A DNA stretch of 36,227 bases from a virus: positions 1 to 36,227 of IMG/VR virus record IMGVR_UViG_3300009703_000047; one strand, 5' to 3'. The notes beneath the pieces are model-generated. The model was given only the letters and a program-made list of their open reading frames with translations, was not told the DNA's origin and searched no databases. Made by a program: the position numbers and the translations under genes. Of the stretch, positions 1 to 6,532 are shown in pieces. Each line of letters starts with the position of its first letter. Within the stretch, counting starts at the first letter, position 1.

Positions 1-2
1 AG

Positions 3-10
3 TATTTATC
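3..10 (-). promoter_or_regulatory. Late-promoter-like octamer GATAAATA
   Basis: Minus-strand GATAAATA sits just downstream of the gp23 terminator. It fits the NATAAATA form of T4-type late promoters and would drive the next gene to the left, outside the window. It is one base from consensus, so less certain than the exact copies. Confidence 0.5.
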
Positions 11-12
11 AC

Positions 13-40
13 AAAAAAAAGGGGGCGATGAACGCCCCCC
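13..40 (-). terminator. Rho-independent terminator after gp23
   Basis: A 7-bp perfect GC stem (GGGGGCG at 21-27, CGCCCCC at 33-39) encloses a 5-base loop. On the minus strand it is followed at once by a run of eight T (positions 13-20). It lies about 23 bases past the gp23 stop codon. A second T run on the other side (45-52) could let it work in both directions. It is the only textbook intrinsic terminator in the window and closes the head-gene operon. Confidence 0.9.
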
Positions 41-62
41 TAAGTTTTTTTTGAAACAAAGA

Positions 63-1379
63 TTACATTAAGTTAGCAATTTGAACTCTTCTGTAGTATT
101 TGTTTGTATTTGCAGTAATTGAGATAGCACCTTCAGCAGAAGCAGCAACTGTTCCAGTATGGAATGGGTTGGCTGCAATGCCGTATCTTGTTTTAAAGCC
201 AATTTTTGGTTGGAAAGTATTTTCCCCAACTGCACGAACCATTTGTAGTGGAACATATGGGCAATAGAACATACCTGCATCATAAGGTGAAGTTCCTTTA
301 TATCCAGCAATGTAGTATTGTTTAGCAGCTACGTTAGCAGCATATGGGTCAACATATACTTTGTATCTACCATTCATGACACCTGCGAAAGTTGTTGAAG
401 TGTCATCTACATTTAGGTTATTGTTTAAAGCAGGTGTGTAATCTAAAACACCAGCCATTTGAAGAGCAGAAGCAACATCAGCAGAACATATAATCATGTT
501 ACCTTTTCCTCTTCTTGTTTGTTGTCCGATAGCGTTAGCATCTCTTTCAATTGCAAACATTAAACCTTTGAATTTCTCAACTGACCATCTACCATTTGAG
601 TCTGTATCTAAATCAAAGATACCTGCAGTAGTTGTATTCACTTGAGCGCCTTTAACAGCAGTTGTGTAAATATTTCTGATAACCTCACGGTTGATCTCTG
701 CAAGAATTTCAGCAGATAAAATATTTGCAAGTTCTGTTTCAGCATCTAAACCATGGATTGCTTTTAAGTCTTGAGCAAGTTCCATAGTATATTCTGCTTT
801 AAGAGCTCTTGATACAGCAGTAACAGTATGTTTTTCAATACTGAAAGCCATTTCAGCGAAAGCGTTAGTTGTTGTGTCACCTAATGCTTCACCTTGTGCA
901 GCTGTCATACCAGTTGCAGTTGAGTAGGTACCGACAGGTGAATCGTTAAGAACAGCAGGATTAGTACCTGATATATCTCCACCACCTGTATCAGAACCAG
1001 CGTCTTGGTTAGATAACATTGTAGGTTCGTCTGCAAGAGCTTCAGCACCAGTTTGTGATTGAATTCTCGCTCTCATTGCAAAGATTAGTCCAGTTGGACC
1101 AGTCATTGGTTGAACACCGCAGACATCATATGCAATAAGGTTTGGCATAGAACGTCTAACTAGAGAGATTAAGATTGGGTCCCAGTTATCTATTGAAGAA
1201 CCAGTTGCGTTTGTAGGCGCTGCCTCTCCTAAGAATGTTCTATCTTCTTTGATTGCTTTTTCTTGGTTTTCAAGAATTAGTGTAGTTACAGCCCGCTTGT
1301 AAGAATCCTCAATTTTTGGTAAATCAGGGTGTTCTAGGACTGGCTGCCACTTTTCTTGTAGATGTTGTGTTTGAAACAT
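63..1379 (-). CDS. 23: Major capsid protein gp23
   Basis: This is the T4-type major capsid protein, which forms the hexamers of the prohead and mature head. The 438-residue product is shorter than T4 gp23 (521) but typical of marine T4-like phages. Conserved capsid blocks are visible: the N-terminal arm (HLQEKWQPVLEHPDLPKI), then the NWDPILISLVRRSMPNLIAYD block and the GVQPMTGPTGLIFAMR block. A gp21-type cleavage site (L-G-E followed by A) lies at residues 50-53, so maturation probably removes about 52 residues, as in T4. The start is supported by AAGGAGA upstream. The gene follows gp22 with a 25-base gap. No separate late octamer is seen in front of it, so it is probably co-transcribed with gp22. 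Confidence 0.96.
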   Translation of the reverse strand: MFQTQHLQEKWQPVLEHPDLPKIEDSYKRAVTTLILENQEKAIKEDRTFLGEAAPTNATGSSIDNWDPILISLVRRSMPNLIAYDVCGVQPMTGPTGLIFAMRARIQSQTGAEALADEPTMLSNQDAGSDTGGGDISGTNPAVLNDSPVGTYSTATGMTAAQGEALGDTTTNAFAEMAFSIEKHTVTAVSRALKAEYTMELAQDLKAIHGLDAETELANILSAEILAEINREVIRNIYTTAVKGAQVNTTTAGIFDLDTDSNGRWSVEKFKGLMFAIERDANAIGQQTRRGKGNMIICSADVASALQMAGVLDYTPALNNNLNVDDTSTTFAGVMNGRYKVYVDPYAANVAAKQYYIAGYKGTSPYDAGMFYCPYVPLQMVRAVGENTFQPKIGFKTRYGIAANPFHTGTVAASAEGAISITANTNKYYRRVQIANLM

Positions 1380-1404
1380 ATGTTTTCTCCTTAAAATCTA
1401 CTAA

Positions 1405-2709
1405 TTAATTTGCACGCTTTACAGTTTTGCCAATAGCAGATGTATATGCAGCCATTGCTGTATCTGTATTGTCCTCTAGGGCGGTGCCAGTATCTACATC
1501 ATCTATTTGAGTTTTTTCAGAAACAGTTCCTTTATTTTTTGGAAAGTAACTTTCTTTTAAAGTATCTAACTTTTCTCTGAAAGATTCTTCATCTGTGAAA
1601 TCTACATCTTCTGTTAGTGATTTAAACTTTTCAAAATCGTTATCGGTTAGATCAGCTGATACGTCTGAGATAACCTTTTCTCTAACTAGGCCTGAATTTG
1701 ACTGCTTCATTTCAACAATTTGTGAAATTTGAGTTTCAACTTTCTCTTCTAGTTTAGAAATTTTTTCTGATTGTGCCTCTAGAATATCATATTTTTCATC
1801 TGGCACATCAATATAGTGATCCTCAAACAATTGTTTCATACCTGCGATAAAATCTTCTGCGATTTCACCTTTAAGTCCTCTTTCAATTGCGAGTTCATTT
1901 TCTTTCATCCATTCTTCTACAACATAGTTCAAATAGGTATCTACTTTATCAGTTAAATTTTCTTTAATCTGTTCAACCTGTTCTGTAAGTTCTCCATCCA
2001 TTTCATCAGAAATTCTTTTTACTTCTGAACGGAGTTTTGTTTTAATTGCAGCTTCAAAAATTGTTGCAGCTTTTGATTTAAAATCCTCTGATAAAGTATC
2101 ATCAGCAGATAGAAGAGCTTCTACATCCTCTTTAACATCTACAGATTTTATTCTTTCCTCAGTTCTGGCATCTTTTTCTTCTTTAGACTCTTTTTTGTGA
2201 GCCATTTCTTTTTTCACAGCTTTGACTAATTGTTCTTTAGTCATACTATTCATATACATTGCCATTAAATCTTGTTTGGACATTTTCATCATATCTTTTT
2301 CGTGCATACCTTCGTCTGTGTCGTGCATACCTTCTTCGTGTTCGCCTTCTTCAAGTTTTTCACCTTCGTGATCTACTTGATCTCCAGCTGCAAGAGGTCT
2401 GTTTTGACCAGCATCTTTTGCTTTGTCCATTTTGTTTGGTTTGCCTTCACTTTTTTGTGCAGGGTCACCAGAAACTTCTTTCGCAGAACTTGTTACTTTT
2501 TTGGAAGGTGTAGTGCCTTGAGTTGGTGAAACAACAGCAGGGCCAGTATCTTCTACTGAACCATCTTCTGGGTTACCTTTCATAGGACCTTCTTTTTGGG
2601 CCTTCATTGCGTTTTTCTTAGGAGCATCTGCCATAGCATCTTCTTCAAGTTCGGCAATGACTTCCGCTTCTAATTCCTCAATGGTTTTATCTAATTCTGT
2701 ATCAGCCAT
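1405..2709 (-). CDS. 22: Prohead core scaffold protein gp22
   Basis: This is the main internal scaffold of the prohead, normally degraded by gp21 during maturation. The product has 434 residues, against 269 in T4. The extra length is an acidic N-terminal half, with a Met/His/Glu-rich segment at about residues 120-155. The C-terminal half is highly charged, with coiled-coil-like heptads around residues 300-340 (DILEAQSEKISKLEEKVETQ). Identification rests on composition and on the position between gp21 and gp23; the C-terminus (AMAAYTSAIGKTVKRAN) resembles marine T4-like scaffolds. It has its own exact late octamer (2745-2752) and AAAGGAGAA upstream of the ATG. Confidence 0.85.
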   Translation of the reverse strand: MADTELDKTIEELEAEVIAELEEDAMADAPKKNAMKAQKEGPMKGNPEDGSVEDTGPAVVSPTQGTTPSKKVTSSAKEVSGDPAQKSEGKPNKMDKAKDAGQNRPLAAGDQVDHEGEKLEEGEHEEGMHDTDEGMHEKDMMKMSKQDLMAMYMNSMTKEQLVKAVKKEMAHKKESKEEKDARTEERIKSVDVKEDVEALLSADDTLSEDFKSKAATIFEAAIKTKLRSEVKRISDEMDGELTEQVEQIKENLTDKVDTYLNYVVEEWMKENELAIERGLKGEIAEDFIAGMKQLFEDHYIDVPDEKYDILEAQSEKISKLEEKVETQISQIVEMKQSNSGLVREKVISDVSADLTDNDFEKFKSLTEDVDFTDEESFREKLDTLKESYFPKNKGTVSEKTQIDDVDTGTALEDNTDTAMAAYTSAIGKTVKRAN

Positions 2710-2744
2710 GGGATTTTCTCCTTTAAGGTTAATTTGTTATAAAT

Positions 2745-2752
2745 TATTTATA
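2745..2752 (-). promoter_or_regulatory. T4-type late promoter for gp22-gp23
   Basis: An exact TATAAATA octamer on the minus strand lies 36 bases before the gp22 start codon. By T4 spacing, transcription would begin near 2739. It serves gp22 and, by read-through, gp23, with the terminator at 13-40 as the end. Confidence 0.85.
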
Positions 2753-2754
2753 AA

Positions 2755-3408
2755 TTATAGATTTTTCAAAAATCTTGCAAATTCAAGAGCGGCCATCTTA
2801 TCCTCTCTTAATTTTGTTCTCTTTTCAATTCTTTGTTTCATTGCGTAAACTTCACTTTCTACTAGTGAACCATTATTCCAAATCCACTCTTTACCTTCCA
2901 TAATACCTTCTACAAAAGCATTAGGTGCAGATGGGTCTGCAACGATATCACCAGCAGTTGCCAATTTAAAATCATCTCTTACATAATTGGCACTTCCTTT
3001 TTGTTCTAGACTACCCATTCCTCTTGAACTAACACCCAATGTTGCACCTTCATCTATTAGACTCTTTGCAATTTTTCCCATTGGTGTGTCCATTATCTTT
3101 GCTTCGCCAATAAAATCTTTTCCCTCTTGTTTGAGTTCAGTAATCATATGTGATACTCTATCAAGATTTACTGTTGGCCCTTCGGGGTGTCCTAGTTCTC
3201 CAAAAGCTCTATTTTTTTCTATAAAATCTTTATTATAATTTGCGACTTCTTTTTGTAAAACTTCTACTGGGTAAATTCTACCATTTCTATTTTTGATACC
3301 TCCTTGCATAAAGATACCTTTAATTTTATAATCTTTTTTACCTTCAGTTTCTTCTGTGATAAATTGTACGTCTTGAACTTCTTCCGTGATGAGTTTTACT
3401 ATTTGCAT
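2755..3408 (-). CDS. 21: Prohead maturation protease gp21
   Basis: This serine protease of the prohead core cleaves the scaffold and capsid proteins before DNA packaging. At 217 residues it is close to T4 gp21 (212). The conserved blocks are the N-terminal IKGIFMQGGIKNRNGRIYP, the His-containing FGELGHPEGPTVNLDRVSH (likely catalytic His74) and the Ser-containing GATLGVSSRGMGSL (likely catalytic Ser127 or Ser128). AGGAAAG precedes the ATG. It lies between the 144-residue unknown gene and gp22, as expected for the 21-22-23 order. The substrate site LGE/A is present in this phage's own gp23. Confidence 0.95.
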   Translation of the reverse strand: MQIVKLITEEVQDVQFITEETEGKKDYKIKGIFMQGGIKNRNGRIYPVEVLQKEVANYNKDFIEKNRAFGELGHPEGPTVNLDRVSHMITELKQEGKDFIGEAKIMDTPMGKIAKSLIDEGATLGVSSRGMGSLEQKGSANYVRDDFKLATAGDIVADPSAPNAFVEGIMEGKEWIWNNGSLVESEVYAMKQRIEKRTKLREDKMAALEFARFLKNL

Positions 3409-3417
3409 TATTCTTTC

Positions 3418-3852
3418 CTATAATGTATTAGTTAAAGTAACTTCTTCTACATAAATTTTACTGTTTGAACCACTTGACTCATTAATATGTGAAATGACAA
3501 AATTGATCTCTGGGTTATCATATAATAATGCTGATCTTCCAGCTGGGTTATTATCAATACCTGATTCTAATAATATGTGTCCATCTGTATTTTCTAGTCC
3601 AACACGACCTCCACGAAATGCTGTAGGTCTTTCTTCTGGTGTAGCAAATACTGTTTTGTTTGCTCCTATATAACTTCCATTGGTGGCAGTTACTGTTGTT
3701 CCAGCTTCAGTTATTTTAAAAAATCCGTCTTGTCCTCCAAATTCACTTATTCTTAAAGCACCGTGAGGACTTAATTTTCCTAAATCTAATGAGGAAGCAT
3801 TGTTGTCTGCCTGCGTAATATTTCCGATATGTTGTATTAATTTATAAGCCAT
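3418..3852 (-). CDS. Unknown 144-residue protein in the head operon
   Basis: I do not recognise this family. It is inserted between the gp68-like gene and gp21, a place empty in T4. The product is rich in Gly, Ser, Thr and Asn, has no membrane segment or signal peptide, and looks beta-rich, like a small virion protein. Residues 85-100 (GLENTDGHILLESGID) resemble the HILLE/ILLE strands of the repeated virion module found elsewhere in the window. It has AAGGGAAAG before the ATG and its own exact late octamer 41 bases upstream (3893-3900), which suggests strong late expression. A head decoration or head-assembly role is possible but not shown. Confidence 0.8.
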   Translation of the reverse strand: MAYKLIQHIGNITQADNNASSLDLGKLSPHGALRISEFGGQDGFFKITEAGTTVTATNGSYIGANKTVFATPEERPTAFRGGRVGLENTDGHILLESGIDNNPAGRSALLYDNPEINFVISHINESSGSNSKIYVEEVTLTNTL

Positions 3853-3861
3853 TGCTTTCCC

Positions 3862-4113
3862 TTAAAATCCGAGTGATGTTTCTTGTTCAAAGTATTTATA
3901 AATTTCTTTTTCTGTTACTTTATATTTTTGCGAAACCTTGCGTATAATACCCTCAAATGCACTTAAAAAGTCATTAGGCCGTTTATCCATAGTAGAAAAT
4001 ATCTCATCTACGGCCCTTTTCATCTTAGGTGTTAGTTTTTTGTAAGAATTACTTTGTTTATGTTCGTCTTTCTCTATCAAAGATTCTTGTATTTCACTCA
4101 GTTTCTTGGGCAT
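3862..4113 (-). CDS. Small prohead core protein, gp68-like by position
   Basis: This 83-residue, Lys/Glu-rich, mainly helical protein lies two genes after the portal, where T4 has gp68. It contains a conserved-looking block at residues 27-60 (LTPKMKRAVDEIFSTMD, then FEGIIRKVSQKYKVTEKEI), typical of small proteins in marine T4-like head operons. It overlaps the end of the gp67-like gene by 20 bases, and GAGGAC precedes its ATG. The function as a core component is inferred from position; sequence similarity to T4 gp68 (141 residues) is not evident. Confidence 0.8.
   Translation of the reverse strand: MPKKLSEIQESLIEKDEHKQSNSYKKLTPKMKRAVDEIFSTMDKRPNDFLSAFEGIIRKVSQKYKVTEKEIYKYFEQETSLGF
3893..3900 (-). 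promoter_or_regulatory. T4-type late promoter, internal to head operon
   Basis: An exact minus-strand TATAAATA lies within the 3' end of the gp68-like gene, 41 bases before the start of the 144-residue gene. The predicted start of transcription is near 3887. It would boost the 144-residue protein and gp21 relative to gp20 and the core genes. Confidence 0.75.
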
Positions 4114-4279
4114 TGTCCTCTTCTGATTTGTTAGTTTTAGTTACTATTGATGAAGCAACTTCTCTTTTTTTTAAATCTATTGCATCAGACATTTTTATTT
4201 TCATTGCATTTTTAAATGCATCTTCTGCTTCAAGATTATTATTTTTTTCTAATGAATTTACAAAATCACGACTTGTCAT
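4094..4279 (-). CDS. 67: Prohead core protein gp67-like
   Basis: This 61-residue charged helical protein directly follows the portal gene, the position of T4 gp67 (80 residues). The pattern LEAEDAFKNAMKIKMSDAID followed by LKKREVA matches the small core-scaffold signature of T4-like phages (AxxAFxxxxxxKxxDALDxKRxExA). I chose the ATG at 4279 over the longer frame to 4315 because AAAGGAGA stands six bases before it. The start overlaps the gp20 stop by 14 bases, suggesting coupled translation. Confidence 0.78.
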   Translation of the reverse strand: MTSRDFVNSLEKNNNLEAEDAFKNAMKIKMSDAIDLKKREVASSIVTKTNKSEEDNAQETE

Positions 4280-5873
4280 TTCCATTCTCCTTTGGTGGTT
4301 GACCATCATATGCACCTAAATCATCACCAGGTATTGGTGTGCCATCAACAGCTGGATATCTTGTAACACCATCTGTGCCTGATGGAACATCAACTCCACC
4401 TTCTTCTGGTGGTAGTCCAGCTTCTCTTCTGATTTGTTTTTGCATCTCTTCTATTTCATGGTCAGTTAATTTCAATACTTGTTTATGAACAAATTCTTTA
4501 CTAAAGAAAGTTCCGACATAAGGTTCTACTTGTCCTATCATATCTATTCTTTCTCTCAACATTTCAGCTTCTTTTAATTCTGCAAAATGACCATCTTGCA
4601 TAAAGTCATACTGAATGTGTTCTTTCATCTTACCCCATTCCTCAATACTAATAATACCTTTTAACACTAATTGTGTTTTTAAGATATCATTAAATAATGG
4701 AATGAATTTTTTGCGTACTCTTTGAACAAACTTTGTAAATTTAAGTTCATCTCTTGTAATCTCAGCAGTTCTTCCCAAACTAAAATTTTGTTCTGCCTCT
4801 AATCTAGAGATAGGTACATTTAATGAACGATAAAGTTTTCTTTGGAAATATTCTATGTCATCTATCTCACCAAGATTTGAACCACCAGGTAATGTAGTAA
4901 TCTCTGTTCCTCTGCCACCTTCTCTTCTTGGTAACCAAAAATCCTCTAACATGGACATATGATTTCTATCATCTCGTATTTCACCTGTCTTTGCATCATA
5001 AACAAGTTTGTTACGATAACGATTCATAACATCTTTTAGATATTGTTCTGCTTTTATTTTTGGAAGATTACCAACATCAATATAGAAAATTCTTCTTTCT
5101 GGTGCTCTTGATATACGATAGATAACTAAACTATCCTCTATCATTCTTAATTGGTTTGTAGGTTTGATTGCTTTATGAAGATAAGATAAAACAATATTTT
5201 TGTTTTGATCAACTAATCCAGATGGACAATACGAAATAGAATCGCCAGATATTCTTATACCTTGCATATCTCCACCTAATCCAGCAGAGCCGAGGCCTTT
5301 TTCATTGTACATATAATAAGTTTCAACTCTTTTAATAAGTTGTGTACCTTCTCGACTGTTATCTTTTTTAACTGATTTTACTCTTTTAATTTTTCTAGGG
5401 TCAATGTATCTTAGTTCTGTGATACCTGATTTTGGATTTTTAGTATCAATAACTTTATGATAAAATAATCTTCCATCAACATACCAACGTCTAAAAATGT
5501 CATGGCCTTTTTCGTTAAAATCTAAAAGGTCCATAACCTCTTCAAAACATTCTCTAATTTTATCTTTTATATTTTTTGTATAAGGAAGTAAATCTAGAAC
5601 GATATTGACAGGCATATCTCTTTCGTTAGAAACAATTGCCTCATTTACGATATCTTCAATCGCAGAATCAACTTCTGGTTGTTGTGCAATATCTCTATAT
5701 CTTTTAATTAAATCTAATTCACTTTTCTCACGACCATCTTGATCAAGAACTTGAGCGTAATATCCACCACCAGCTATCTCTACCGAACCATCGTCAGGTG
5801 ATTTCTGTGTGAATTTATCTTGAGTCGGTGAGTCTTTGATTCTTTCAAATCTAAACCCAAATAAATTTGCCAT
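4266..5873 (-). CDS. 20: Portal vertex protein gp20
   Basis: This is the T4-type portal protein, forming the dodecameric channel through which DNA enters and to which the neck attaches. Its 535 residues compare with 524 in T4. Typical blocks include the N-terminal FRFERIKD, the QPEVDSAIEDIVNEAIV region around residues 88-105, WYVDGRLFYHKVID, RISRAPERRIFYIDVGNLPK and LYRSLNVPISRLEAE. The C-terminus is Pro/Gly-rich. AGGAG precedes the ATG. Upstream at 5896-5903 is an imperfect late octamer. The downstream gp67-like gene overlaps its stop. Confidence 0.97.
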   Translation of the reverse strand: MANLFGFRFERIKDSPTQDKFTQKSPDDGSVEIAGGGYYAQVLDQDGREKSELDLIKRYRDIAQQPEVDSAIEDIVNEAIVSNERDMPVNIVLDLLPYTKNIKDKIRECFEEVMDLLDFNEKGHDIFRRWYVDGRLFYHKVIDTKNPKSGITELRYIDPRKIKRVKSVKKDNSREGTQLIKRVETYYMYNEKGLGSAGLGGDMQGIRISGDSISYCPSGLVDQNKNIVLSYLHKAIKPTNQLRMIEDSLVIYRISRAPERRIFYIDVGNLPKIKAEQYLKDVMNRYRNKLVYDAKTGEIRDDRNHMSMLEDFWLPRREGGRGTEITTLPGGSNLGEIDDIEYFQRKLYRSLNVPISRLEAEQNFSLGRTAEITRDELKFTKFVQRVRKKFIPLFNDILKTQLVLKGIISIEEWGKMKEHIQYDFMQDGHFAELKEAEMLRERIDMIGQVEPYVGTFFSKEFVHKQVLKLTDHEIEEMQKQIRREAGLPPEEGGVDVPSGTDGVTRYPAVDGTPIPGDDLGAYDGQPPKENGNDKS

Positions 5874-5895
5874 AATGTACTCCTACTGTTGTAAG

Positions 5896-5903
5896 TATTT
5901 AGT
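5896..5903 (-). promoter_or_regulatory. Possible variant late promoter ACTAAATA
   Basis: Minus-strand ACTAAATA lies 23 bases before the gp20 ATG in the only gap (5874-5907) between gp19 and gp20. It differs from the exact octamer at two positions but keeps the TAAATA core. Its position in front of the portal gene is the main support. Confidence 0.4.
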
Positions 5904-5907
5904 AGGC

Positions 5908-6531
5908 TTATTGTTGACCAGTTAGACTAGAAATAACTCCACCTATTATATTGTTTCTTATATCATTAGGTGCATTATTATTAGATGTTGTTTGATTTCT
6001 AACAAAATTAATATCACTAGCTTCAAAATGTTGAAATCTCCAAGTTACTTCAAATGTTTCTATTTCATTATTTGTATCATATGATAAAGCAATTTCCCCC
6101 ATAGTTTGAGGATATGCACTTCTAAATATGTAACTTTTTAAAACATTATCATCTCTATCTAATTGTTCAACACTTAAATCTGCTTGATAACCTGTCAATG
6201 CAGATGGACCAGTATTTTCTACTAAATTGTTGATTCCATTCATCCATCTTTCCATGGCATTTCTAATCATGAAATCTGTATCATTCATAAAAGTAACTGT
6301 CCAAGGTTCAAATTCTCTGTCACCTGCAACATATATATTTCTTCCTCTAAATGGTACTGCTATTTCTCCAAGAGTCTGACCAGGCAAATTAGTTGCAGTT
6401 GCTAAGAATGATGCTGTTGTGACATTCAATCCTAAGTTTAAATCAGGTGGAGATGCAAGAGTAACTCTATATTGGTTGGCACGAGCACCACCTCCAGTAA
6501 GTCTAGCTTTAAATTCATCTATTGTTGCCAT
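5908..6531 (-). CDS. 19: Tail tube protein gp19
   Basis: This is the T4-type tail tube subunit, stacked in hexameric rings inside the sheath. The 207-residue product is a little longer than T4 gp19 (163). The N-terminus (MATIDEFKARLTGGGARANQY) and the blocks FLATATNLPGQTLGEI, VPFRGRNIYVAGDREFEPW and the C-terminal EIETFEVTWRFQHFEAS are characteristic of this family. A strong AGGAGG lies just before the ATG, inside the two-base junction with the sheath gene. Translation is therefore probably coupled to gp18, as expected for two highly expressed tail proteins. Confidence 0.96.
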   Translation of the reverse strand: MATIDEFKARLTGGGARANQYRVTLASPPDLNLGLNVTTASFLATATNLPGQTLGEIAVPFRGRNIYVAGDREFEPWTVTFMNDTDFMIRNAMERWMNGINNLVENTGPSALTGYQADLSVEQLDRDDNVLKSYIFRSAYPQTMGEIALSYDTNNEIETFEVTWRFQHFEASDINFVRNQTTSNNNAPNDIRNNIIGGVISSLTGQQ

Positions 6532-6532
6532 C

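Noticed and set aside
4266-4315. Longer N-terminus for the gp67-like gene starting at 4315
   Set aside because: The good AAAGGAGA site fits only the ATG at 4279, and the longer form would overlap gp20 by 50 bases with a His/Met-rich stretch not expected in the family.
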